Assembly (NCBI GenBank): GCA_029319145.1
Contig: CP119753.1
Coordinates: 1,426,001-1,490,000, forward strand
Reading direction: 5' to 3'
DNA: 64,000 nt
From: Microbacter sp. GSS18
GTDB taxonomy: Bacteria > Actinomycetota > Actinomycetes > Actinomycetales > Microbacteriaceae
Position numbers and translations under genes: made by a program. A model generated the notes under the pieces. The model searched no databases, had not been told where the DNA came from, and saw only the letters and a list, made by a program, of their open reading frames with translations. Below, piece by piece: positions 12,936 through 24,302 of the stretch (positions are counted from its first letter, which is position 1; each line of letters starts with the position of its first letter).

Positions 12936-13754
12936 TCACGCGATCGACAGCGACCACCACACCAGCGCCGCCGCCGACAGCGCCACCACCCAGCTGACCA
13001 TGCTTCCGATCAGGAAGTACTCCGCGCTGTTGCCGCGGTCGGAGTCGCGCGAGATCTCGGGGAAGCGCACGATCCCCTTGGCCGCGACGAATGCGGCGAC
13101 GAGCGTGTACGCGCCCAGCAGCGTGAGGGAGAACACCAGGATGCGCTCGAGGGGGCCGATCAGTCGCCCGCCCTTCAGGCGCGGCTCGTGCTCGAGCGGC
13201 TGCGGGGCGGCGGGCTCGACCGCCTCGACGGCGACCTCCTCGGCGAGCGTCTCGGCGCCGCGGAGGTCGTCCGCGGGTCGCTCGTCCCGCCCGGGCGCGG
13301 TTGTCGCCGCGCGGGGGCCGCCGCCGACGCCGACGGAGTTCAGGGCGAGGCGCACGACGACGTTCGCCGACTCGAACAGGAAGACCACGGCGCCGACGAC
13401 GAGGACCGCCGCGTCGAACGACAGCTCGCCGCCCGGGGTCGGGAACTGCCACACGTCCGACATCACGCCCGCGGATGCACGCGGCGGGATGCTCATCACC
13501 GCGAGCGCGCACAGCACACCCACCGCCAGCGCGGGCCAGAACGCGGCGCGCACCGGCCGGTGGGTGGGCACGGCCCACACCCAGACCGCCGCGACCACGA
13601 CGGCCACGAGGGCCTCGAGCAGCGCGGCGGCGACGACGCCGATCGCGAGCGCCGCCACGGCGACCACGAGATAGCCCGCCCAGCGGCGCGGCACGAAGGC
13701 GCGCACGAGGTCGGCGCCGCCGATGGCGAGGAGGAGGAGACCGGCGAGGATCAC
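12936..13754 (-). CDS. DUF3307-like membrane protein
   Basis: The protein has 272 residues and several hydrophobic segments: four in the N-terminal 100 residues, one near 130-150, and two near the C-terminus. Between them lies a proline/glutamate-rich loop. The C-terminal part with EISRDSDRGNSAEYFLIGSMVSW is the most conserved-looking piece. DUF3307 membrane proteins are typically encoded next to SatD-family genes, and that is the case here; the assignment leans on this context. The GTG at 13754 overlaps the SatD stop by four bases (GTGA), so translation is coupled. The function is unknown. Confidence 0.6.
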   Translation of the reverse strand: MILAGLLLLAIGGADLVRAFVPRRWAGYLVVAVAALAIGVVAAALLEALVAVVVAAVWVWAVPTHRPVRAAFWPALAVGVLCALAVMSIPPRASAGVMSDVWQFPTPGGELSFDAAVLVVGAVVFLFESANVVVRLALNSVGVGGGPRAATTAPGRDERPADDLRGAETLAEEVAVEAVEPAAPQPLEHEPRLKGGRLIGPLERILVFSLTLLGAYTLVAAFVAAKGIVRFPEISRDSDRGNSAEYFLIGSMVSWVVALSAAALVWWSLSIA

Positions 13755-14398
13755 ACCGTCACCCCCGCTTCCAGCGCGAGGAATCCCTCGACGACCGCGG
13801 ACGCGCCCGCACCGGCGAGCGTCTGCGACACCGCCGGCTGGGTGATCCCCTCGTCGTGGGCGAGGTCGGACTGGGTCCGGCCCAGGCACCGGCCGTAGGT
13901 GAGCCGGCGCGCACGCTCGCTCATGGCGCCGACCAGCTCGTCGCGCACGAGCACGTACGCGTTGGCCATGTCGATCGTGGGCTGCATACCGGCATCCTCC
14001 TCGTCGGAGCGCCTGATCCACGTGCGGGCGCTCGGCGCGGCGCGACGCTGCTTGGCCTCGACGGTCTCGATCGCGTCGCGGGCGACCCACCATCCCGGCC
14101 CCTCGGGGATCGCCCCCGCCGCGGACGAGATCGTCTGGATCGGCCCGAGGCCCAGGCCGAACCTCAGCTCGATGCCGTCGGGAAGCGCGAGCTGCAGCAG
14201 CAGCGTCGCGCCCAGCGCGGATGCGAGATCGGGGTACACGCCCTGGAACTCGTCGCCGGCTGTCGCGCGCAGCCGTTCGACGGCTCCCGGCCGATCGGTC
14301 TCGACGCGCTCGATCGCGGCATCGATCTCCGCTTGCGCGCCGGCGCGGTCGGCCAAGCGCCGGGAGCCGACGATGTCGGCGATCACCGCGACGGTCAT
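13751..14398 (-). CDS. SatD-family protein with C-terminal helix-turn-helix
   Basis: The 215-residue protein begins MTVAVIADIVGSRRLADR, the SatD family N-terminus, and contains the conserved TAGDEFQGVY near residue 47. The family is named after a streptococcal acid-tolerance locus; its biochemistry is not established. The C-terminal 45 residues (GRTQSDLAHDEGITQPAVSQTL) read as a DNA-binding helix-turn-helix. The ATG at 14398 fits the start of the conserved domain. An inverted repeat of GATAAGC lies 31-49 bases upstream and is a candidate autoregulatory operator. It is the first gene of a two-gene operon with the DUF3307-like gene. Confidence 0.8.
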   Translation of the reverse strand: MTVAVIADIVGSRRLADRAGAQAEIDAAIERVETDRPGAVERLRATAGDEFQGVYPDLASALGATLLLQLALPDGIELRFGLGLGPIQTISSAAGAIPEGPGWWVARDAIETVEAKQRRAAPSARTWIRRSDEEDAGMQPTIDMANAYVLVRDELVGAMSERARRLTYGRCLGRTQSDLAHDEGITQPAVSQTLAGAGASAVVEGFLALEAGVTV

Positions 14399-14410
14399 GC
14401 CATCATCGTA

Positions 14411-14447
14411 GCGCTTATATCGCAACAAGATAAGCCAATCGCTTATC
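14411..14447. promoter_or_regulatory. Candidate operator: GATAAGC inverted repeat upstream of the SatD gene
   Basis: A perfect inverted repeat gataagc-caatc-gcttatc spans 14429-14447. A third half-site, gcttat, lies at 14413-14418, closer to the gene, and forms a second inverted pair with gataag at 14429-14434. The stretch is AT-rich against a GC-rich background, as expected for a promoter/operator. Binding by the adjacent HTH protein is inferred. Confidence 0.55.
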
Positions 14448-14458
14448 TTCGGCGAAGA

Positions 14459-15898
<1,440 letters not shown>

Positions 15899-15933
15899 CT
15901 ACCGAGGCGGTGCGGGCGGTGACGCGACGCGAG

Positions 15934-17097
15934 TCAGCGCGGACCGGGCACGACGCGCCGCGCGAGGCGCGCGATGCCCTCTTCGAGCGGGCCACGCCCC
16001 AGCAGCAGCGCCCACAGCGTGCACCCGACGACGAGTCCGATCGTCATCGGCCAGAAGGGCTCCAGGGCGCGGAAGCCCGAGAGGTCGGGCACGTCGTCGA
16101 GGGCGTACAGAGCCACGGCGAACCACGCCAGCAGGTGCGCCGTGTAGGCCGTGAGCGGCATCGCGCCGACAGCCCGCAGGGGCAGCGTCGCGTAGCCGAC
16201 CCAGCCGGTCCCCCAGCCGTCGGAGCCCCGCCACGGACGGCACAGCAGCGCGCACGCGGCGATGATCGCCAGGGCGAGCCCGCCCGACGCGATGACCTCG
16301 AGGATGCCGCTCGAGTGCGGAGCGGCGCTCCACACCCGCTCGAGAACGGGAACGTCGGTCGTCGCCGGGTTGCCGAGCCGCGGGCTGCGGACGCCGTCCG
16401 TCGCGTCCAGGGCGAACCCGACGACGGCCAGCGCGCCCCCGACGGCGATGGTCGTCAGCTGCACACGCAGACGCGTGACACCGGCGCGCGCGAGCGCGAG
16501 CCCTGCGATGACGAAGGCCGCCCACACGACGAACGGATACGTCAAGCCGAGCATCAGCGCGAGCGTGGCACCCCCCGGCGTGCGCCACACCGGCAGGGAT
16601 GCGGCCAGGGCGTGGACGAACGGGGCGACGACCGTGATCGCGGCGGCCGTCACGATGAGCGCACGCACAGACAGTGACACCAGCGCCGCGGCGACGGCGA
16701 ACAGGATCGCGTAGGCGGGGAGCACCACGTAGACCGGCACGGTCGTCTCGATCAGGACGATCCCGATCACCCACAGGGCGGCCGCCCGCACGAGCAGCCG
16801 GGCCTGCCGCGTCGTGCGCTCCGCCCCCGTCACCGGCTGCGAGCCGCCCGTGACGATGCCCACCGACAGGCCCGCGAGCGTGGCGAACAGGATCGAGGAG
16901 TTGCCGTGGACCAGCCCCAGCCACGTCGCCGGCTCAGCCCACGCCACCTGCTCGTCGATCCACGTCACGTGAGCGGCGACCATGCCGACGAGCGCGAGAC
17001 CGCGGGCGAGGTCGACGCCCGCGATGCGACCGGGACCGTTCAGGTGGCGCCAGTGGGCCCGCAGCCGGGAGCGACCGCTGCCGGTGGGGAGGGTCAC
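15934..17097 (-). CDS. DUF1624/DUF418-like membrane acyltransferase
   Basis: This 387-residue membrane protein has about ten hydrophobic segments. It starts with a short basic N-terminus and RIAGVDLARGLALVGMVAAH, the entry motif of heparan-alpha-glucosaminide N-acetyltransferase-like (DUF1624) proteins. Its C-terminal MPLTAYTAHLLAWF resembles DUF418. Such proteins are thought to move acyl groups across the membrane onto cell-surface sugars; that role is inferred. The GTG at 17097 overlaps the argF stop by four bases, so it is part of the arg operon. Its place between argF and argH is where argR often sits in other actinobacteria. Confidence 0.65.
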   Translation of the reverse strand: MTLPTGSGRSRLRAHWRHLNGPGRIAGVDLARGLALVGMVAAHVTWIDEQVAWAEPATWLGLVHGNSSILFATLAGLSVGIVTGGSQPVTGAERTTRQARLLVRAAALWVIGIVLIETTVPVYVVLPAYAILFAVAAALVSLSVRALIVTAAAITVVAPFVHALAASLPVWRTPGGATLALMLGLTYPFVVWAAFVIAGLALARAGVTRLRVQLTTIAVGGALAVVGFALDATDGVRSPRLGNPATTDVPVLERVWSAAPHSSGILEVIASGGLALAIIAACALLCRPWRGSDGWGTGWVGYATLPLRAVGAMPLTAYTAHLLAWFAVALYALDDVPDLSGFRALEPFWPMTIGLVVGCTLWALLLGRGPLEEGIARLARRVVPGPR

Positions 17098-18013
17098 TCC
17101 TGACGCAGCAGCCACACCAGCAGAGCCTTCTGGGCGTGCAGGCGGTTCTCCGCCTCGTCCCACACGACGCTCTGCGGGCCGTCGATCACCTCGGCGTCGA
17201 CCTCGTAGCCGCGGTCGGCGGGCAGGCAGTGGATGAAGATCGCGTCGTCCTTCGCGAGGCTCATGAGCTCCTGCGTCACCTTGTACGACCCGAGGTCGCG
17301 CAGGCGCGCGAGCTTCTCCTCCTCCTTGCCCATCGACACCCACGTATCGGTGACGACGATGTCGGCGCCGGCGGCGGCCTCATTCGGGTCGGTGTACAGC
17401 GTCACCGACCCGCCCGTCTCGGCCGCACGGGCATCCGCGTCGGCGATGACGTCCTCGCGCGGCGCGTAGTCTTCGGGCGACGCGACGCGCACGTGCATGC
17501 CGGCGGTGACGCCGGCCAGCACGTACGAGTGGGCCATGTTCGACATGCCGTCGCCGAAGAAGGCGAGCGTGAGCCCTGCCAGCTCGCCCTTGTGCTCCTT
17601 GATGGTCAGGAGGTCGGCCAGGAGCTGGCACGGGTGGAAGTCGTCGCTCAGCGCGTTCACGACGGGAACACGCGTGTCGCGGGCCATCTCCTCGAGCCCC
17701 GCCTGCGCATACGTGCGCCACACGATGGCCGCGACCTGCCGCTCGAGCACGCGCGCGGTGTCGGAGGGGGTCTCCTTGCCGCCGAGCTGGCTGTTGGCCG
17801 TCGAGATGATCAGCGGCGACCCGCCCAGGTCGGCGATGCCGACCGCGAACGACACCCGCGTGCGCGTCGAGGACTTGTCGAAGATGACCGCGACGGTCTG
17901 GGGGCCCGCGAGGGGCTTGAGCTTCCAGCGGTCCTGCTTGAGCTCGACGGCGAGATCGAGGATCTCGGCCTGCTCGGCGGCGGTCAGATCGTCGTCGCGC
18001 AGCAGATGGCGGG

Positions 18014-18017
<4 letters not shown>
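17094..18017 (-). CDS. argF: Ornithine carbamoyltransferase
   Basis: The 307-residue enzyme joins carbamoyl phosphate to ornithine to give citrulline. SSTRTRVSF near residue 49 binds carbamoyl phosphate, DDFHPCQ near 125 and FIHCLPADRG near 260 complete the active site, and DTWVSMG binds ornithine. These are OTCase rather than aspartate carbamoyltransferase features. The ATG overlaps the argD stop (ATGA), and its own stop overlaps the next start. Length is normal. Confidence 0.97.
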
Positions 18018-19227
<1,210 letters not shown>

Positions 19228-19231
<4 letters not shown>

Positions 19232-20127
19232 CCCTGCACCACCTCTGTTCCGATTCCCTTGCTCGTGAAGATCTCGACCAGCACCGAGTGCGGCACCCGT
19301 CCGTCGATGATGGCCGCCGTGTCGACGCCGCCCTCGACCGCATCCAGACACGCGGTCATCTTCGGGATCATCCCCGACTCCAGCGACGGCAGCATCTCGC
19401 TCAGCTCGCCGGAGGTCAGGTGAGAGACCAGCGAGTCCCGGTTCGGCCAGTCGGCGTAGAGCCCCGGCACGTCGGTGAGCACGACGAGCTTCGACGCCTT
19501 GAGAGCCACCGCGAGGGCGGCGGCCGCGGCATCCGCGTTGACGTTCAGCGAGTTGCCCGGGTGGTCGAGGTCGGGGGCGATCGACGACACCACCGGGATG
19601 CGGCCGGCGGCGAGCTGGTCCAGCACCGGCTGCGGATCCACCTCGACGACATGGCCGACGCGGCCGAGGTCGTGCTCGATGCCGTCGACGGTGACGCCGC
19701 GGCGGCGGCCGCCGAACAGGCCGGCGTCCTCGCCGCTCAGGCCGGTCGCGAGCGGACCGTGCGTGTTGATCTTGGCGACCAGCTGCGGGTTGATCTGGCC
19801 CGTCAGCACCATGCGCACCACCGAGATCGCCTCGGTGGAGGTGACGCGGTAGCCGCCCTTGAACTCGCTCGGGATGGCGAGCCGGTCGAGCATCGACGAG
19901 ATCTGCGGCCCGCCGCCGTGGACCACGACGGGCTTGACGCCCACGTAGCGGAGGTAGGCCATGTCGGCGGCGAACGCGTCCTGCAGCTCTTCGCTGACCA
20001 TGGCGTTGCCGCCGTACTTCACCACGATCACCTGGTCGCGGAAGCGGCGCAGCCACGGCAGGGACTCGATGAGGGTGGCGGCCTTCTCGCTGGCCTGGGC
20101 CGGGTCGGTGTCTTGGAGATCTGTCAT
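19228..20127 (-). CDS. argB: Acetylglutamate kinase
   Basis: The 299-residue amino-acid kinase phosphorylates N-acetylglutamate, the committed and usually arginine-inhibited step. VVKYGGNAM and [10 protein letters not shown] are the phosphate-binding loops near residues 35-75, and [12 protein letters not shown] binds substrate. The N-terminal helix (about 25 residues before VIVVKYGG) is of the type seen in arginine-sensitive hexameric enzymes; allostery is inferred. It is coupled to argJ and argD by ATGA overlaps. Confidence 0.97.
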
Positions 20128-21281
20128 GAGGAGTACGCGCTGTTCTCGTGGACGTAGTCGTGGGTGAGGTCGTTCGTGAGGATGACGGCCGACGCGGTTC
20201 CGGCCTTCAGGTCGATCTCGAGCGAGACCGCGCGGGGCGTCAGGTCGACCTCCTCGCGCGGGCGGTCGGGACCGCCCGCGGAGCACACGCGCACGCCGTT
20301 GATGTGGACGTCGACCGCGTAGGGGTCGAACACCGCCTGCGTCGTGCCGATGGCGGCGAGCACGCGGCCCCAGTTCGGGTCGTTGCCGAAGATCGCGGCC
20401 TTGAAGAGGTTGTTTCGCGCCACCGAGCGGCCGACCTCGACGGCGTCGTCCTCGCTCGCGGCGCCCACGACGCCGATGGTGATGTCGTGGCTGGCGCCCT
20501 CGGCATCGCCCTGCAGCTTGACGGCGAGCTCGGTGCACAGTGCGGTCAGTCCCGCGCGGAACTCCTCCGGGTCGGGGGCCACGCCCGACGCGCCGCTGGC
20601 CATGAGCGTGACCTGGTCGTTCGTCGACATGCAGCCGTCGGAATCGAGCCGGTCGAAGCTCACGCGCGTCGCCGCGCGCAGGTGCGCGTCCGTCTCGGCC
20701 GCGGTCAGCTCGGCATCCGTCGTGATGACCACGAGCATCGTCGCAAGGCCCGGCGCGAGCATGCCGGCGCCCTTCGCCATGCCGCCGATCGTCCAGCCGT
20801 CGCCGCGGTACACGCTCGTCTTCGGCACCGAGTCGGTGGTCATGATCGCCTCGGCGGCGACCTGGCCGCCCTCGGGCGATAGGTTCGCGATGGCGTCCGC
20901 GGTGCCGGTGAGCACCTTCTGCCGGAACACCTCGTCGCCGGTGCCGATGAGCCCCGTCGAGCACACCAGCACGTCGCCGGGGCTGATGCCCAGCAGCTCG
21001 GCGGCCTTCTCGGCCGTGGCGTGCGTGGTCTGGAACCCGAAGGCTCCGGTGAAGCAGTTCGCGCCGCCCGAGTTCAGCACGACGGCCTCGACGACGCCGT
21101 CCTGCACGGCCTGCTCGGACCACAGGATCGGGTTCGCCTTGGCCCGGTTGCTCGTGAACACCGCGGCGCCGGAGTGCAGCGGACCGCGGTTGACGACGAC
21201 CGCGACGTCCGGCTTGCCGGTGGACTTCAGGTGCGCGACGACTCCCGCCGCCTCGAATCCCTGGGGTGCGGTCACGGTCAC
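20124..21281 (-). CDS. argJ: Bifunctional glutamate N-acetyltransferase / amino-acid acetyltransferase
   Basis: The 385-residue ArgJ recycles the acetyl group from acetylornithine to glutamate. The self-cleavage site is recognisable as [15 protein letters not shown], with the conserved Thr becoming the N-terminal nucleophile of the beta chain. ANCFTGAFG near residue 70 and NDPNWGR near 275 are further family motifs. The GTG at 21281 was chosen because it overlaps the argC stop (GTGA) and gives the usual VTAPQGF start. No argA-like gene is visible nearby, consistent with a cyclic pathway. Confidence 0.97.
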   Translation of the reverse strand: MTVTAPQGFEAAGVVAHLKSTGKPDVAVVVNRGPLHSGAAVFTSNRAKANPILWSEQAVQDGVVEAVVLNSGGANCFTGAFGFQTTHATAEKAAELLGISPGDVLVCSTGLIGTGDEVFRQKVLTGTADAIANLSPEGGQVAAEAIMTTDSVPKTSVYRGDGWTIGGMAKGAGMLAPGLATMLVVITTDAELTAAETDAHLRAATRVSFDRLDSDGCMSTNDQVTLMASGASGVAPDPEEFRAGLTALCTELAVKLQGDAEGASHDITIGVVGAASEDDAVEVGRSVARNNLFKAAIFGNDPNWGRVLAAIGTTQAVFDPYAVDVHINGVRVCSAGGPDRPREEVDLTPRAVSLEIDLKAGTASAVILTNDLTHDYVHENSAYSS

Positions 21282-22324
21282 GGCGCGACTCCGTTCACGG
21301 TCAGGCCGGTGCCCTCGGGAAGGCCCAGCGCGATGTTCATGGACTGGACGGCCGCGCCCGCGGTGCCCTTGACGAGGTTGTCGACCGCCGTGACCACGAC
21401 GACGCGGTTCGCGGCCCGGTCGACCGCGAGCCCCACCAGCGCGGTGTTCGCGCCGACGACGTCGGCGGTGCGCGGGAACTGTCCCTCGGGCAGCAGCTGC
21501 ACGAACGTCTCGTCGCCGTACGCCGCCTCCCATGCGCCGCGGATATCGGCATCCGTCGCTCCCGGCGCGATCGGCGCGGTCGAGGTGGCGAGGATGCCGC
21601 GTGCCATCGGCACGAGGACCGGCGTGAACGAGATGCGGACGTCGCCGACGGCGCCGGCCCCCACCAGCGCCTGGCGGATCTCGGGGATGTGGCGATGCGT
21701 GCCGCCGACCGCGTAGGGGTTGGCGGTGCCGAGGATCTCGCTCGCGAGCAGATTGGGCTTGAGGCTCTTGCCCGCGCCCGACGGGCCGACCGCGAGGACC
21801 GTGACGATGTCGGAGGCGTCGATGACGCCCGCGGCGACGCCCGGCGCGAGGCTCAGGCTCACCGTCGAGGCGTTGCAGCCCGGCGCGGCGATGCGCGTCG
21901 CGCCCGCCAGCCGCTCCCGCTGCTTCGCGTCCCCGACGGGGAGCTCGGGGACGCCGTACGTCCAAGGCTCGTGGAACGCACCGCCGTAGAAGGCGTCCCA
22001 CGCGTCCTGCGACTCCAGGCGGTGGTCGGCGCCGGCGTCGATGACGAGCGGTGCATCGCCCAGCGCATCGGTGTACTGGCCCGACTGGCCGTGCGGCAGC
22101 GCGAGGAAGACGATGTCGTGCCCGGCGAGGATCTCGGGGGTTGTCTCCTGCAGCGTCAGATGCGACAGCGACCGCAGGTGCGGCTGGTGCTGGATGAGCG
22201 GCTGGCCCGCGTTCGAGTGCGCGGTGACGGTGCGGATCTCGACGTCGGGGTGGGAGGCGAGGATGCGGAGGATCTCGCCCCCCGCATAGCCGGAGGCGCC
22301 GGAGACGGCGACCGAATAGGTCAT
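21278..22324 (-). CDS. argC: N-acetyl-gamma-glutamyl-phosphate reductase
   Basis: The 348-residue reductase makes N-acetylglutamate semialdehyde with NADPH. It has [16 protein letters not shown] as the nucleotide-binding loop, APGCNAS with the catalytic Cys near residue 150, and a His-containing THRHIPEI near 210. The ATG at 22324 follows a GGTGG ribosome binding site. It is the first gene of the arginine operon; about 240 bases separate it from the next gene. I could not see a clear ArgR box in that gap. Confidence 0.97.
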   Translation of the reverse strand: MTYSVAVSGASGYAGGEILRILASHPDVEIRTVTAHSNAGQPLIQHQPHLRSLSHLTLQETTPEILAGHDIVFLALPHGQSGQYTDALGDAPLVIDAGADHRLESQDAWDAFYGGAFHEPWTYGVPELPVGDAKQRERLAGATRIAAPGCNASTVSLSLAPGVAAGVIDASDIVTVLAVGPSGAGKSLKPNLLASEILGTANPYAVGGTHRHIPEIRQALVGAGAVGDVRISFTPVLVPMARGILATSTAPIAPGATDADIRGAWEAAYGDETFVQLLPEGQFPRTADVVGANTALVGLAVDRAANRVVVVTAVDNLVKGTAGAAVQSMNIALGLPEGTGLTVNGVAP

Positions 22325-22562
22325 GGGTTCCACCTTAGAGTCTGGGCAGGCCCCTTCCGCGTTGCGCGACAGGGGCGGGAGCATCGGCGGCGGCGACTCC
22401 GGGCGGCTCCACCCATCGGCATGGGGAGCGCGCGGGGTCGCCTACAGTCGGCGTCCGCCCAGGCGTCGGCGCGCCGGAGCGGCGCTCTGAGCGAGCGCTG
22501 CGAGACCGGGGACCGCCGAAGGCATGCGCCGACGATAGCCGCCGCCGCCCGGCTCCCGCAAC

Positions 22563-23540
22563 TCAGGCCCCGAGGGCCCGGGCGATCTCCAGCTCGTCGG
22601 AGCGGGTCAGACCCGCCCGCCGGTCGCGCTCGAGGCCGAGCGAGCGCTCGTGCGCCAGGGCGCGCTCCAGCGTCTCGGTCAGCGGCGCATGCCGTCCCCC
22701 CTCGCGCAGGTAGACCTCGATCGATCGCGTCGCGAAGCCGGGCATGTCCGCGGGCAGCCACAGCGGCAGCGAGCGCGGACCCATCCAGTACGCGACGTCG
22801 GCGCCCCGCAGTTCGGCGTCCGAGGCCGCGACGACGGCTCCGGTGTGCGCCGCCACGGCCCGCGCCGTGCGCAGCACGTCGCCCAGCGGCACCGACGGTC
22901 CGGTGGCGTTCGCCACGCCGGACCAGCCGCGCTCGCCGACGTCGACGATGAAGCGCGCCAGATCGTCCACGTCGATCACCTGCGAGCGTCGCTCGTCGCC
23001 GGGGACGAGCACGGGTCCGTCGGCTGCGAGCGCGAAGCGTCCCACCCAGTAGCCGAAGCGGTCGGTCGGGTCGCCGTCGCCCACGATGAGCCCGGGCCGC
23101 ACGATCGCGGCCCGGTCGCCGAACACGGCGCGCACGGACGCCTCGGCCGCCGACTTCGCCCGCGCGTAGTCGTACGCGTCGCCGGGGTCCGCGGGCTCGG
23201 CCACGGCCGCCGTCTCGTCGGCACCGGGGACATCGTCGGCGGCGTACACCGACAGTGACGACACGTACGTCGCGTGCCGCGCGCACCGGGCGAGCGCCTC
23301 GGCCGCCTGCGCCACGTGCGACGGGATCGACGACACGTCCACGACCTCGTCCCAGTCGTGCTCGGCGACGCGCGCGTACGCATCGGGGCCCTCTCGGTCG
23401 GCGACGGCGAGCACCGCTCCCTCCGGCGCAGGACGGCCTCCTCGGGCCAGGCATGTCACGCGCGCGCGGCGCTCGAGCCAGCCGCGCGCGATCCGGCCGC
23501 TCAGCCACCCCGTGCCGCCGAGGATGAGCACGTCGGTCAC
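22563..23540 (-). CDS. NAD-dependent epimerase/reductase family protein
   Basis: The 325-residue extended short-chain dehydrogenase fold starts VTDVLILGGTGWLSGRIA, giving the GGTGWLS Rossmann motif. YDYARAKSAAE supplies the Tyr-x3-Lys pair (here YARAK) near residue 150. The substrate is unknown; relatives act on nucleotide sugars or as isoflavone-reductase-like proteins. The GTG at 23540 overlaps the stop of the upstream hydrolase gene (GTGA), so the pair is coupled. Confidence 0.8.
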   Translation of the reverse strand: MTDVLILGGTGWLSGRIARGWLERRARVTCLARGGRPAPEGAVLAVADREGPDAYARVAEHDWDEVVDVSSIPSHVAQAAEALARCARHATYVSSLSVYAADDVPGADETAAVAEPADPGDAYDYARAKSAAEASVRAVFGDRAAIVRPGLIVGDGDPTDRFGYWVGRFALAADGPVLVPGDERRSQVIDVDDLARFIVDVGERGWSGVANATGPSVPLGDVLRTARAVAAHTGAVVAASDAELRGADVAYWMGPRSLPLWLPADMPGFATRSIEVYLREGGRHAPLTETLERALAHERSLGLERDRRAGLTRSDELEIARALGA

Positions 23541-24277
23541 GTCAGGCGCTCCCCGAAGAAGGCGGTGACCCGCCGCCACGCGTCGGCGCCGGCGTCGGGG
23601 TCGTAGCGCGGCCCGGTGTCGTTGAAGAAGGCGTGAGCGGAGTCGGGATAGACCACCGCTTCGAAGTCGACGCCGGCGTCGGCCATGTCGGCGCGCACCT
23701 GCGGCAGCACGTCGATGAGCGCCGGGTCATGCGCACCGTAGAGGGCCAGGACCGGCGCCGAGATGGTCCGCATCCGCTCCGGCGACGGCGCCGTGCCGTA
23801 GAAGGGTGCTGCCGCCCGGATGCGGTCGTCGTAGGCGGCGAGGAGGAACGTGTACGTGCCGCCGAAGCAGAATCCCGTCACGCCGATGCGGCCGTCGACA
23901 CCGGGCTCGGCGGCGACGAGATCCACGGTGGCGCGCAGCGCCGCGACGGCCCATGCGGCGTAGTCGGGGGCGCGCATGCCCGACATCGCCTCGCGCATGC
24001 GGGGCTGGGCCGCCACCCGGCGCTCCTGGTCGCCGCCGGTCATGATCTCGAACAGCTCCTCGCCGAGCGCGGGCGCAACGCCCGCGTGCGACAGGATGTC
24101 CGGCGCCGCGACGACGTACCCCTCGGCGGCGAGGCGATCGGCGACCGCGGCGATGTGCGGCACGAGGCCCCAGATCTCGTGGATCACCACGAGGCCGCCC
24201 CGCACCGGGCCGGACGGACGGGCGAGGTGCACGTCGAACGCGACGCCCTCGGCGGTCAGGGTGATCGTGCCGGACAT
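23537..24277 (-). CDS. Dienelactone hydrolase family protein
   Basis: The 246-residue alpha/beta hydrolase has the DLH catalytic triad: Cys137 in GFCFGG, Asp184 in YGAHDP and His215 in DSAHAFFND. IHEIWG near residue 33 is the conserved oxyanion/substrate loop. Classic members open dienelactones in chloroaromatic catabolism, but no other catabolic genes are nearby, so the natural substrate is open. It forms a coupled pair with the downstream reductase gene. Confidence 0.9.
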   Translation of the reverse strand: MSGTITLTAEGVAFDVHLARPSGPVRGGLVVIHEIWGLVPHIAAVADRLAAEGYVVAAPDILSHAGVAPALGEELFEIMTGGDQERRVAAQPRMREAMSGMRAPDYAAWAVAALRATVDLVAAEPGVDGRIGVTGFCFGGTYTFLLAAYDDRIRAAAPFYGTAPSPERMRTISAPVLALYGAHDPALIDVLPQVRADMADAGVDFEAVVYPDSAHAFFNDTGPRYDPDAGADAWRRVTAFFGERLT

Positions 24278-24302
24278 GGGACCTCCTGTCGCGCGGGTGC
24301 GT

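Noticed and set aside
22325..22562. ARG box upstream of argC
   Set aside because: No clear palindromic TNTGAATNNNNATTCANA-like site could be seen in the gap.
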